From SFDP01 sp051891855 (GTDB lineage Bacteria > Bacillota > Clostridia > Lachnospirales > Lachnospiraceae): a stretch of 13,913 nucleotides of DNA. The stretch spans positions 1 through 13,913 of the forward strand of contig JBJFFP010000026.1 in NCBI GenBank assembly GCA_051891855.1, given 5' to 3'. The translations under genes and the position numbers were made by a program. Positions 6,208 through 12,170 of the stretch are shown in pieces (within the stretch, counting starts at the first letter, position 1; every line of letters starts with the position of its first letter). The notes beneath the pieces are model-generated. The model saw only the letters and a list, made by a program, of their open reading frames with translations, was not told the DNA's origin and made no database searches.

Positions 6208-6308
6208 GCAATGAGGGAGTAGTTTGCGCTAGGCGTGATTTGTCAACATTCTGGGGACCTGATGATTCATTGGGAAGCCTGGCAAATCTTAATGAATGAG
6301 ACTCATGC
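6208..6308 (+). promoter_or_regulatory. yybP-ykoY Mn2+ riboswitch aptamer upstream of mntP
   Basis: The conserved blocks of the yybP-ykoY class are present in order: GGGAGTAG (6215-6222), CTGGGGACC (6251-6259), GGGAAGCCTGGC (6272-6283) and AATGAATGAGAC (6291-6302). The closing stem P1 is formed by GC plus ATGAG (6208-6209, 6211-6215) and CTCATGC (6302-6308), with A6210 bulged. This class binds Mn2+ and commonly controls mntP-type exporters, and the downstream gene here is exactly that. The 3' strand of P1 overlaps the 5' arm of the terminator that follows, so ligand binding should favour read-through. Confidence 0.92.
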
Positions 6309-6362
6309 GTGTTTAAGGCAGTTTTTTTCTGTATATGGCACGCACGAAGTCTTTTTTTATTT
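6300..6362 (+). terminator. Riboswitch-controlled terminator (expression platform)
   Basis: GACT (6300-6303) pairs with AGTC (6348-6351), and TGCGTG (6306-6311) pairs with CACGCA (6339-6344), with a small internal loop between them. Seven T residues and ATTTT follow. The 5' arm uses the bases that close the aptamer's P1 helix, so aptamer and terminator exclude each other. With Mn2+ bound, P1 forms, the terminator is lost and mntP is transcribed. Confidence 0.82.
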
Positions 6363-6424
6363 TACTTTTGCTGATTTAATTCAGAAAACGTATGTATGGA
6401 TGAACTTCAGAAAGGAAGAAGAGT

Positions 6425-7000
6425 ATGGGAATGTTTATTGAGCTGGCACTGATTGGCGTGGGACTGGCCATGGATGCCTTTGCAGTAGCGATCTGTAAGG
6501 GCCTTTGCATGAAAAAGGTGGATGGGAAACAAACCTTGACAATCGGTCTTTTTTTTGGAGGCTTTCAGGCATTGATGCCCATGATCGGCTGGCTTCTGGG
6601 CAGACAGTTTGAGCAGTATATTACCAGCATAGACCACTGGATCGCCTTTATTTTACTTGGCTTCATCGGTGGAAAGATGATTAAGGAGGCCTTAAGTAAG
6701 GAAGAGGAATGTGAGGCCTGCTCTGTAGAAGGAAGTAAGCTGGATTTAAAGGAGCTTCTCCTTTTGTCCATTGCTACCAGTATTGATGCTCTGGCGGTAG
6801 GAATTACCTTCGCCTTTTTAAATTACCCTATTGTGGAAGCTATTGCTATCATTGGTGTACTTACCTTTTTTATTTCTGTAGGGGGTGTATATATCGGAAA
6901 TATTTTTGGAAGCAAATATAAAAAGAAAGCGGAATTTGCAGGCGGAATAATTTTAGTTCTGATTGGCTTAAAGATTCTGGTTGAGCACCTTTTAGGTTAA
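6425..7000 (+). CDS. mntP: Manganese efflux pump MntP
   Basis: The product is 191 residues, normal for MntP, an inner-membrane exporter that removes excess Mn2+. Six hydrophobic segments are visible. The two conserved half-repeat motifs are present: GLAMDAFAVAICKG with Asp17 in the first helix, and SIATSIDALAVGITFAF with Asp121 in the fourth. Both Asp residues are important in characterised MntP proteins. A charged, Cys-containing loop (about 88-108) links the halves. AAGGAAG lies six bases before the ATG at 6425; the ATG two codons later is less well placed. Upstream are a consensus promoter and a Mn2+ riboswitch, so regulation by manganese is well supported. The gene stands alone: the facing radical SAM gene is convergent. 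Confidence 0.96.
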   Translation: MGMFIELALIGVGLAMDAFAVAICKGLCMKKVDGKQTLTIGLFFGGFQALMPMIGWLLGRQFEQYITSIDHWIAFILLGFIGGKMIKEALSKEEECEACSVEGSKLDLKELLLLSIATSIDALAVGITFAFLNYPIVEAIAIIGVLTFFISVGGVYIGNIFGSKYKKKAEFAGGIILVLIGLKILVEHLLG

Positions 7001-7043
7001 GAAGAGGAGGTACAAAAGGAAATGGAATAATATCTGCCTATGA

Positions 7044-7068
7044 GTAGTCTGATTGTTAATCAGACTAC
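7044..7068. repeat. Perfect 11-bp inverted repeat between convergent genes
   Basis: GTAGTCTGATT (7044-7054) and AATCAGACTAC (7058-7068) flank a three-base loop. The right arm covers the stop codon of the radical SAM gene (7065-7067 on the - strand). It sits between two convergent genes and may halt or protect both transcripts, but neither side has a U-tract, so it is not a typical intrinsic terminator. The stretch 7001-7043 holds an unused AGGAGGT with no gene after it. Confidence 0.7.
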
Positions 7069-7964
7069 CCAAGCCTCAGTCCCAGACCGGCAAAAATTGT
7101 ATCCGGTTTTAAGCGTAGGACGGAATACATTTCTCCCGACATGCAAAAGCCACAATCATCACAGACATCCAGTAATTTTCCGGGACATTGAGGAATTTTG
7201 GTTCCGTCATTCAGAATATAATTGGCAATCCAGCAGTCTTTCTTAAAGCCTCGTTGTTTCATTATGGTCAGCCCGGATACGGTGTTCATAATGGGATAAC
7301 CGGCTTTTTTATATTGAATAAGCTCATCGATTACTTGACAGCGTTCATCCCAGGTCATGGTTAATTCCTCAGTTTCCGGGAAAGGGGTATGTAAATTGAA
7401 GGCAATGGATTTAATGGCGGGATTTTCCTTTGCATATTCAACAATCTGGGAAAGAGATTCCCGATTTACGCGGTTTATTGCCATTGCTATACTCAGATTA
7501 GGATGATTGCTGGAGCGGATATTCTCATCCAGTTTAACAAAAGTACCCTCACCGCGGATCAGATCATGATATTTTCCATAGCCGTCCACGCTGACCCAGA
7601 CAGAATCTGCCAGAGTATCGGAAAAAGGTCTCTGTCCATTTGTCGTTAATGTACAGGAAAAGAACCCCAGTTCCTTAGCCAGCCGATATAAATCATTCAG
7701 ATCTTTATCGCCTTCACGCCAGAGTGTGGGCTCGCCCCCTTCAAAATCGATAAAGCGGGATCCCTGTTTATAAGAATAAATTAATTCCTCTTTAATCTGT
7801 TTATAGGATTTCATGGAGGAACAGCCATGTCCGGAAGGGGTGCAGTGCCTGCACTTTAGATTGCAATAATCGGTAATAAATAAAACGGTCTGTAAGGGCT
7901 GTTTTTTATTCAAAATTCTGCTTTTAAAAAACCACAGGGGCATATAGGCTAATTGCTTTAACAT
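7065..7964 (-). CDS. Radical SAM protein with C-terminal cysteine cluster
   Basis: The product is 299 residues. The radical SAM cluster motif CNLKCRHC gives Cys34, Cys38 and Cys41 (CX3CX2C), and FEGGEP (74-79) is the SAM-binding GGE motif. VSVDGYGKYHDLIRGEGTF (about 125-142) is also typical of the superfamily. At the C-terminus Cys244, Cys260, Cys268, Cys271 and Cys274 could bind an auxiliary iron-sulfur cluster, as in SPASM-like proteins, though the spacing is not canonical. The N-terminal ~22 residues (LAYMPLWFFKSRIL) are hydrophobic and basic, hinting at membrane association. AAAGGAA lies ten bases before the ATG. It follows a UbiA-family prenyltransferase by 32 bp on the same strand, so the substrate may be a prenylated or membrane-bound compound. 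The reaction is unknown, and no precursor peptide was found to suggest peptide modification. Confidence 0.85.
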   Translation of the reverse strand: MLKQLAYMPLWFFKSRILNKKQPLQTVLFITDYCNLKCRHCTPSGHGCSSMKSYKQIKEELIYSYKQGSRFIDFEGGEPTLWREGDKDLNDLYRLAKELGFFSCTLTTNGQRPFSDTLADSVWVSVDGYGKYHDLIRGEGTFVKLDENIRSSNHPNLSIAMAINRVNRESLSQIVEYAKENPAIKSIAFNLHTPFPETEELTMTWDERCQVIDELIQYKKAGYPIMNTVSGLTIMKQRGFKKDCWIANYILNDGTKIPQCPGKLLDVCDDCGFCMSGEMYSVLRLKPDTIFAGLGLRLG

Positions 7965-7996
7965 GGTTCTTGCGTTCCTTTCGCTTCTATTTTCGG

Positions 7997-8953
7997 TTAT
8001 CGTAAAATCAGATGCAGGGCTACTGCAAGGGGATACCCCGCAGCAATTCCGGTGGCTACACCCACCAGAGCCAGAGTTACCGGAATCTTGTTTTCACGGG
8101 TACGTTCATGCTTAAAGGTATAGAAAAGGTTCTTACGGATAGCCAACAGCATGATCAGAATAACAATGGCTCCATAGTAGTACCAGGTAAGTACCACATG
8201 AAGAAGCTGAAGAATCCAGATAATACTCAAAATATTGGCCAGCTTCTGTGCCTTTTTCTGTCCGATAACGATGGGCAGAGTTTTTCTTCCCACGGCCCTG
8301 TCCCGTTCCATATCACAGGTATTATTGATCAGCATAAACTGAGAAACGATTAACATCATGGGGATGGTTTTGTATAAAATCAGCCAGTCGATTTCTCCCG
8401 CTAATGCAGTATACACACCCAAGGGAATAAGTCCCCCCATAGTAAAGCCTGCCAGAGGCTCTCCGATGGGAAGATAGGAGGTGGCTACCTTGCTTCCGGA
8501 GTAGGTCGCAGCGATTATTCCTCCTGCAAGTCCAATGAGAGCCGGCAGGATTCCGCTGACCAGAATCACATAAATTCCCATGAGGCCGGCTGTGGCAAAA
8601 AGACCTATACCAATCCAAAAGGCCGGTCTGGGATTCTCCACCTGATGATAGGCCAGAGGGGCATCTCCTTCGTAGGCGATATTTTCGAGGGTATCATTAC
8701 CGCTGACGTAATCAAAATAATCGTTCAAAATATCTACAGCTGCATTCATTAACGTGGGAATGAGCAAAAGACACAGGGTCAAAAACAGGGGAGGTCTTCC
8801 TATTCTTTCTATGGCAAACAGAACGCCCAGTATAGCCGGTGCTGTAGCGGAAAGCAGGACAGCCATGGGGGTCGTGGCATTAAGGGCAATGGAGAAGGTA
8901 ACCTTTTTTGCCGGTAATTCCGACGGTGTTCCGGATTCTGATTTTACTTCCAT
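7997..8953 (-). CDS. UbiA-family prenyltransferase (MenA-like)
   Basis: The product is 318 residues with about eight or nine hydrophobic segments. The two Asp-rich motifs that bind prenyl diphosphate through Mg2+ are clear: NDYFDYVSGND (77-87) and NNTCDMERDRAVGRKTLP (209-226). The second, with NN-x2-D-x3-D and the GRKTLP ending, is closest to MenA, 1,4-dihydroxy-2-naphthoate prenyltransferase. The start carries an unusual hydrophilic leader of about 17 residues (MEVKSESGTPSELPAKK). An AGAGGAGA lies about 12 bases upstream of the ATG. Enzymes of this family attach an isoprenoid chain to an aromatic or other acceptor in the membrane. No other menaquinone genes are in the window, so MenA function is not assured. 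It is the first gene of an operon with the radical SAM gene. Confidence 0.9.
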   Translation of the reverse strand: MEVKSESGTPSELPAKKVTFSIALNATTPMAVLLSATAPAILGVLFAIERIGRPPLFLTLCLLLIPTLMNAAVDILNDYFDYVSGNDTLENIAYEGDAPLAYHQVENPRPAFWIGIGLFATAGLMGIYVILVSGILPALIGLAGGIIAATYSGSKVATSYLPIGEPLAGFTMGGLIPLGVYTALAGEIDWLILYKTIPMMLIVSQFMLINNTCDMERDRAVGRKTLPIVIGQKKAQKLANILSIIWILQLLHVVLTWYYYGAIVILIMLLAIRKNLFYTFKHERTRENKIPVTLALVGVATGIAAGYPLAVALHLILR

Positions 8954-9017
8954 TTTGCTTCTTTATCTCCTCTATGCTTAAATTTACACATTATATTGAC
9001 GTGTAATGGCTTATTAA

Positions 9018-9043
9018 TTCATTACTATATAGAAATTAATGAA
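9018..9043. promoter_or_regulatory. Palindrome over the prenyltransferase promoter, candidate operator
   Basis: TTCATTA (9018-9024) and TAATGAA (9037-9043) are perfect 7-bp arms 12 bp apart, centred on 9030/9031. The palindrome covers the -10 element and most of the spacer of the - strand promoter. An A/T-rich palindrome in this position resembles MarR- or TetR-type operators. No such regulator gene is in the window, so the binding protein is unknown. Confidence 0.5.
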
Positions 9044-9052
9044 CATAGTCAA
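9024..9052 (-). promoter_or_regulatory. Promoter of the prenyltransferase / radical SAM operon
   Basis: Read on the - strand, TTGACT (complement of 9047-9052) and TATAGT (complement of 9024-9029) are 17 bp apart. Transcription would begin near 9017, giving a leader of about 64 bases before the ATG at 8953. The palindrome at 9018-9043 lies within it. Confidence 0.7.
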
Positions 9053-9189
9053 CTATTATTAATGGGTTAATCGGTAAAGTATCAGCCGTCTACAGCGGCG
9101 GAATCCAGACTTTTTTATCTTTTCTGCGTGAGCAGAGTAAAGGGGTGTAAGAGGAGAAAAGATTTGACTATAAAATAAATTTCAACCGT

Positions 9190-9235
9190 AAAAGTCTGTC
9201 CCATACCAAAAAAAACGGCATGGGGTAGACTTTTT
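9190..9235. terminator. Very stable hairpin with U-tract in a divergent intergenic region
   Basis: AAAAGTCTGTCCCATACC (9190-9207) pairs with GGCATGGGGTAGACTTTT (9217-9234) with two G-U wobbles and one mismatch, around the loop AAAAAAAAC. The right arm ends in TTTTT. By form it is an intrinsic terminator, yet it lies between two divergent genes (8953 on - and 9294 on +). A + strand transcript starting within 9050-9190 could be stopped here, as a leader attenuator or small RNA. In the rest of the 340-bp gap I see the - strand promoter, a small TCTGC/GCAGA hairpin near 9124-9137 and no ORF. Confidence 0.6.
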
Positions 9236-9293
9236 GTGGGGAAATGTATTAGAATTAGCATGAATGATTATTTTAGGGAAAAGGAGAAATTAT

Positions 9294-9674
9294 ATGAACA
9301 GTTGGATACCAAAAGCCTTGAAGATTTCTATGGGGCTTTTCCATTTAAATGCCGGTGGAGAGGGAAACTGGGGCTGTATATATGTGAGTGAAAAATGTCT
9401 GGAGCTTTTAGACTGCGGCATGCCGGATTTTTTGGAAAAGCTTCAGCAGCTGCCCATTCTCAGCCTGGGGGATATCCCGGAAAAAACCATCGGAATGATG
9501 CTGGAAAAAATGAAAAGAACCCGGGAGTCCGGCGCCTTTGTCAGTGTCAGAGAGCTGGAAAACGGTGAGCTTCAGTACATCAGAGGAACCCTGGCCGTTT
9601 CCATGAGTGCTGACGGAAGACTAAGAGTTTACGGTCAGATCGTAGATGTGTCTGAGATGATCAGCGGGAAATAG
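9294..9674 (+). CDS. Small cytoplasmic protein with a possible PAS-like fold
   Basis: The product is 126 residues from the ATG at 9294, which has AAGGAG seven bases upstream. An in-frame ATG at 9264 would place that ribosome site inside the coding region. No membrane segment or signal peptide is seen. The arrangement SMGLFHLNAGGEGNWGCIYVSEKCLELLD, given here only by its limits (about residues 12-40), and the C-terminal YIRGTLAVSMSADG followed by RVYGQIVDVSEM recall the first strands and the final PAC strand of PAS sensor domains (compare 'G...DITE'). The resemblance is weak and I would not name a ligand. It is the first gene of a five-gene cluster, 24 bp before the sirtuin. A weak TAGAAT at 9250-9255 may be its -10 element. 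Confidence 0.6.
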   Translation: MNSWIPKALKISMGLFHLNAGGEGNWGCIYVSEKCLELLDCGMPDFLEKLQQLPILSLGDIPEKTIGMMLEKMKRTRESGAFVSVRELENGELQYIRGTLAVSMSADGRLRVYGQIVDVSEMISGK

Positions 9675-9698
9675 GGAAAATCATAAGGAGGATACAGG

Positions 9699-10412
9699 AT
9701 GAACAGTATTGAACGGTTGAAGGAAATCATTCAGAAGACAAATAATCTGGTTTTTTTTGGAGGTGCGGGCGTATCTACAGAAAGCGGTATTCCTGATTTC
9801 AGAAGCGTGGATGGACTCTATAACCAGAAATATGACTATCCTCCTGAGACGATTTTAAGCCATACCTTTTATCGGAAAAAACCGGAGGAATTTTATCGCT
9901 TTTATCGGGATAAAATGCTTTGTCTCACCGCAAAGCCCAACGCAGCACACCTGAAGCTGGCACAGTGGGAAAAGGAGGGGAAGCTGAAGGTGGTCATTAC
10001 CCAGAATATTGATGGCCTCCATCAGGCGGCAGGAAGTAAAAAGGTACTGGAGCTCCATGGCTCTGTTTTACGAAATTACTGTGAAAGCTGCCATAAATTT
10101 TATGATGCAGAATATATCTTAAAGTCTGAGGGGGTTCCTGCCTGTGACTGCGGCGGATACATAAAACCGGATGTAGTATTGTATGAAGAGGGGCTGAACA
10201 ATGATATTTTACAGGAATCTATCCGATGCATCAGCAATGCAGATGTCTTAATCATAGGTGGTACCTCTCTGGCGGTGTATCCCGCAGCGGGGCTTATTGA
10301 TTATTATCGGGGCAATAATCTGATTTTGATTAATAAAACACCCACACCTAAGGACAGTACAGCAGATCTGGTGGTATCGGGCAGTATCGGAGAGATTTTC
10401 AGTCAGCTGTGA
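9699..10412 (+). CDS. cobB: NAD-dependent protein deacylase of the Sir2 family
   Basis: The product is 237 residues, the normal size of a bacterial single-domain sirtuin, with AAGGAGGAT seven bases before the ATG. These cytoplasmic enzymes remove acyl groups from lysine side chains while consuming NAD+. Motifs in order: GAGVSTESGIPDFR (22-35, NAD+ binding), TQNIDGLH (101-108), ELHGS with catalytic His120, zinc ligands Cys128/Cys131 and Cys149/Cys151 (CESC and CDC, the second with one residue between), KPDVVLYEE (156-164) and GGTSLAVYPAA (187-197). All active-site elements are present. It lies between the small possible PAS protein and the DUF951 gene, in a run of closely spaced genes. Sirtuins of this type regulate acetyl-CoA synthetase and other enzymes in various bacteria, but no acetyltransferase or substrate gene is next to it here. 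Confidence 0.95.
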   Translation: MNSIERLKEIIQKTNNLVFFGGAGVSTESGIPDFRSVDGLYNQKYDYPPETILSHTFYRKKPEEFYRFYRDKMLCLTAKPNAAHLKLAQWEKEGKLKVVITQNIDGLHQAAGSKKVLELHGSVLRNYCESCHKFYDAEYILKSEGVPACDCGGYIKPDVVLYEEGLNNDILQESIRCISNADVLIIGGTSLAVYPAAGLIDYYRGNNLILINKTPTPKDSTADLVVSGSIGEIFSQL

Positions 10413-10427
10413 AAGAGGAGATTAAGC

Positions 10428-10616
10428 ATGGATATTCAGATTGGTGACATTGTGACCATGAAAAAGCAGCATCCCTGCGGCAGTAAGGACTGGCGTGTAT
10501 TAAGAATTGGGGCAGACTTCCGGTTAAAATGTGAGGGCTGCGGACACCAGATTATGATTGCAAGGCCCCAGGCAGAGAAAAATATTCGTAAGGTACTGAA
10601 AGTAAATGAGAATTAG
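10428..10616 (+). CDS. DUF951-family small protein
   Basis: The product is 62 residues. It matches DUF951 (PF06107), a small Firmicute family: an N-terminal IGDIVTMKKQHPCGSKDWRV followed by LRIGADFRLKCEGCGHQIMI. Cys17, Cys35, Cys38 and His40 could bind a zinc ion, and the fold is probably a small SH3-like beta barrel. In many Firmicutes the gene is close to ychF and rpsF. Here rpsF is about 3.2 kb downstream, with two glycosyltransferases between, and no ychF is seen. The function is unknown. AGAGGAG lies upstream, overlapping the end of the sirtuin gene region, and its own stop overlaps the next gene's start (ATGAGAATTAG), which indicates translational coupling. Confidence 0.9.
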   Translation: MDIQIGDIVTMKKQHPCGSKDWRVLRIGADFRLKCEGCGHQIMIARPQAEKNIRKVLKVNEN

Positions 10617-12147
10617 AAGCATAATAAACGGGATGGAAAAGCAAAAGCCTAAAGAGATTGTCGGTTTTTTTCTTTTAGGAATCAGTCTTCTTCTTTTGGG
10701 AAAAATGGTATCCCTTTGTTTCTCGGCGGATATCTGGTATGATGAAGTTTTTTCGGTAAAGATGATTTCCGGCTCATACGGTGATATCCTCCGGTTTACG
10801 GCAAAGGATGTACACCCTCCTTTTTATTATTGGTATTTAAAAGGCTTTGTTCAGACAGGAAGTCTGCTTTTGGGAGGATGGACCAGGGAAAGTGTCGTGA
10901 TTTTGGCAAAGCTGGCATCGGTATTGCCCATGGCAGGAATATGGCTGCTGGCTGCAGTAAAGGTTCGTAAACGGTTTGGTCTGTTTGTGGCAGGCCTTTT
11001 TTCCTTTTGTGTCTGCACCATGCCTCAGCTTACTGCCTATGGAATGGAAATCCGGATGTATTCCCTGGCTCTTTTTCTGGTAACTCTTGCCTTCTTTTTT
11101 GCTTATGACATATGTGTCACAAACAATCTCCGGGCATTTTTGGGATTATTTTTTTGTGGGATTTGTATCGCCTATACCCAGTATTTTTCCTGTCTGGGAA
11201 TTATTCTTCTCTATTTAGCTGTAGGCTGGTTTGTGCGAAGAGATAAAAATGCATTGAAAAAATGGGGGCTTTGTGTAGGATTATCCGTGTTGGCCTATTT
11301 GCCCTGGATAGGAATCCTGATTCGACAATTTACCCAGGTGAAAGGCAGCTATTGGATTGAGCCGTTGACCTGGAAGTCACTGGCCGGCTGCATTAAGTAT
11401 ATTTATCTTCCCTCCGGCGGTTATCCCCGGCTGAATTATGTACTGGCTGCAGTCTTTATTCTGACTACCCTGCTTTTAGCCGGCTTGTTTTTAACAAAGA
11501 AGATAAGGGAAGGAGCAGTTCTTGAAAATGAGGGAATAGCTTTAGTTTTGAGCTGGGGGATGTTAGGCGGAGTGATTTTGCTGGGAGTAGGGATCTCCAT
11601 CCTGATTTCACCCATATTTGTTTATCGCTATATGATTCCCTTTCTGGGAAGCTTTTGGTTTGTTTTTGCCCTTCTTACCCATGGATGTGACAGGAGGAGT
11701 CTTTGGCTTTTTGTCTGCATCCTGACGGTGTTTATGGGATATATTAATGTCAAGGGTGCATTTTGGGAGGAAGGGAATAAGCAGGAGCATATGGAGGATA
11801 CCCTTCTGGGACTGGAGCAGATTGGACAGGAGGATATTCTGATCTTTAATTTCAATCATGTTCAGGCTGTTGTCGGATATTATCAGGAGAATGAAAGCTA
11901 CCTGCTTTATCAGGAGCCGGAAGCATTGATGCATCAGCTTTACAGCAATTTTAAAATGCTGGAGGATGAGGCACAGATAGAAAATTTATTTTCGGAAAAA
12001 AAGAATGAACAGGTCTGGTTTTTGGGCAGCTTCAATTCTCGGGAGGAAATCGTAGAAAAGTGGCGGAGTATGGGATTTAGCGTTACAGAGGAAGGAAGCT
12101 TCCTATTGGAAAGATACTGGTTTAATCTCTACCACATAGAAAAATAG
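10606..12147 (+). CDS. GT-C family membrane glycosyltransferase (PMT/ArnT-like)
   Basis: The product is 513 residues from an ATG overlapping the DUF951 stop; an alternative start at 10633 would drop nine residues. About ten to twelve hydrophobic segments fill residues 18-390, followed by a soluble C-terminal domain of about 120 residues. The first extracytoplasmic loop carries DIWYDEVFS (Asp46-Glu47) and KDVHPPFYYW (68-77). The acidic pair and the HPP motif are characteristic of GT39/GT83-type enzymes that transfer a sugar from a polyprenyl-phosphate donor to lipid, glycan or protein outside the membrane. YGMEIRMYSL, also typical of the family, is at about 148-157. The acceptor cannot be inferred. 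It is followed 23 bp later by a second, diverged enzyme of the same architecture. Confidence 0.85.
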   Translation: MRIRSIINGMEKQKPKEIVGFFLLGISLLLLGKMVSLCFSADIWYDEVFSVKMISGSYGDILRFTAKDVHPPFYYWYLKGFVQTGSLLLGGWTRESVVILAKLASVLPMAGIWLLAAVKVRKRFGLFVAGLFSFCVCTMPQLTAYGMEIRMYSLALFLVTLAFFFAYDICVTNNLRAFLGLFFCGICIAYTQYFSCLGIILLYLAVGWFVRRDKNALKKWGLCVGLSVLAYLPWIGILIRQFTQVKGSYWIEPLTWKSLAGCIKYIYLPSGGYPRLNYVLAAVFILTTLLLAGLFLTKKIREGAVLENEGIALVLSWGMLGGVILLGVGISILISPIFVYRYMIPFLGSFWFVFALLTHGCDRRSLWLFVCILTVFMGYINVKGAFWEEGNKQEHMEDTLLGLEQIGQEDILIFNFNHVQAVVGYYQENESYLLYQEPEALMHQLYSNFKMLEDEAQIENLFSEKKNEQVWFLGSFNSREEIVEKWRSMGFSVTEEGSFLLERYWFNLYHIEK

Positions 12148-12170
12148 GAGAAAGAGAGACAAAAGGTCAT

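Noticed and set aside
6235..6441. 68-residue open frame upstream of mntP
   Set aside because: It lies across the riboswitch aptamer and its terminator, has no ribosome binding site and gives a protein without recognisable features.
7065..7964. Radical SAM peptide (RiPP) maturase
   Set aside because: No short precursor peptide gene lies on either side; the neighbour is a prenyltransferase, which points to a small or lipid substrate.
8322..8618. 98-residue open frame on the - strand inside the prenyltransferase gene
   Set aside because: It overlaps a strongly supported gene in another frame and has the composition of a frame shadow.
9264..9293. Upstream start of the possible PAS-like protein
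   Set aside because: The AAGGAG ribosome site would be within the coding region; the ATG at 9294 has ideal spacing.
11608..11934. 108-residue open frame on the - strand inside the first GT-C gene
   Set aside because: It is antisense to a well-supported membrane protein, with no ribosome site or recognisable motif.
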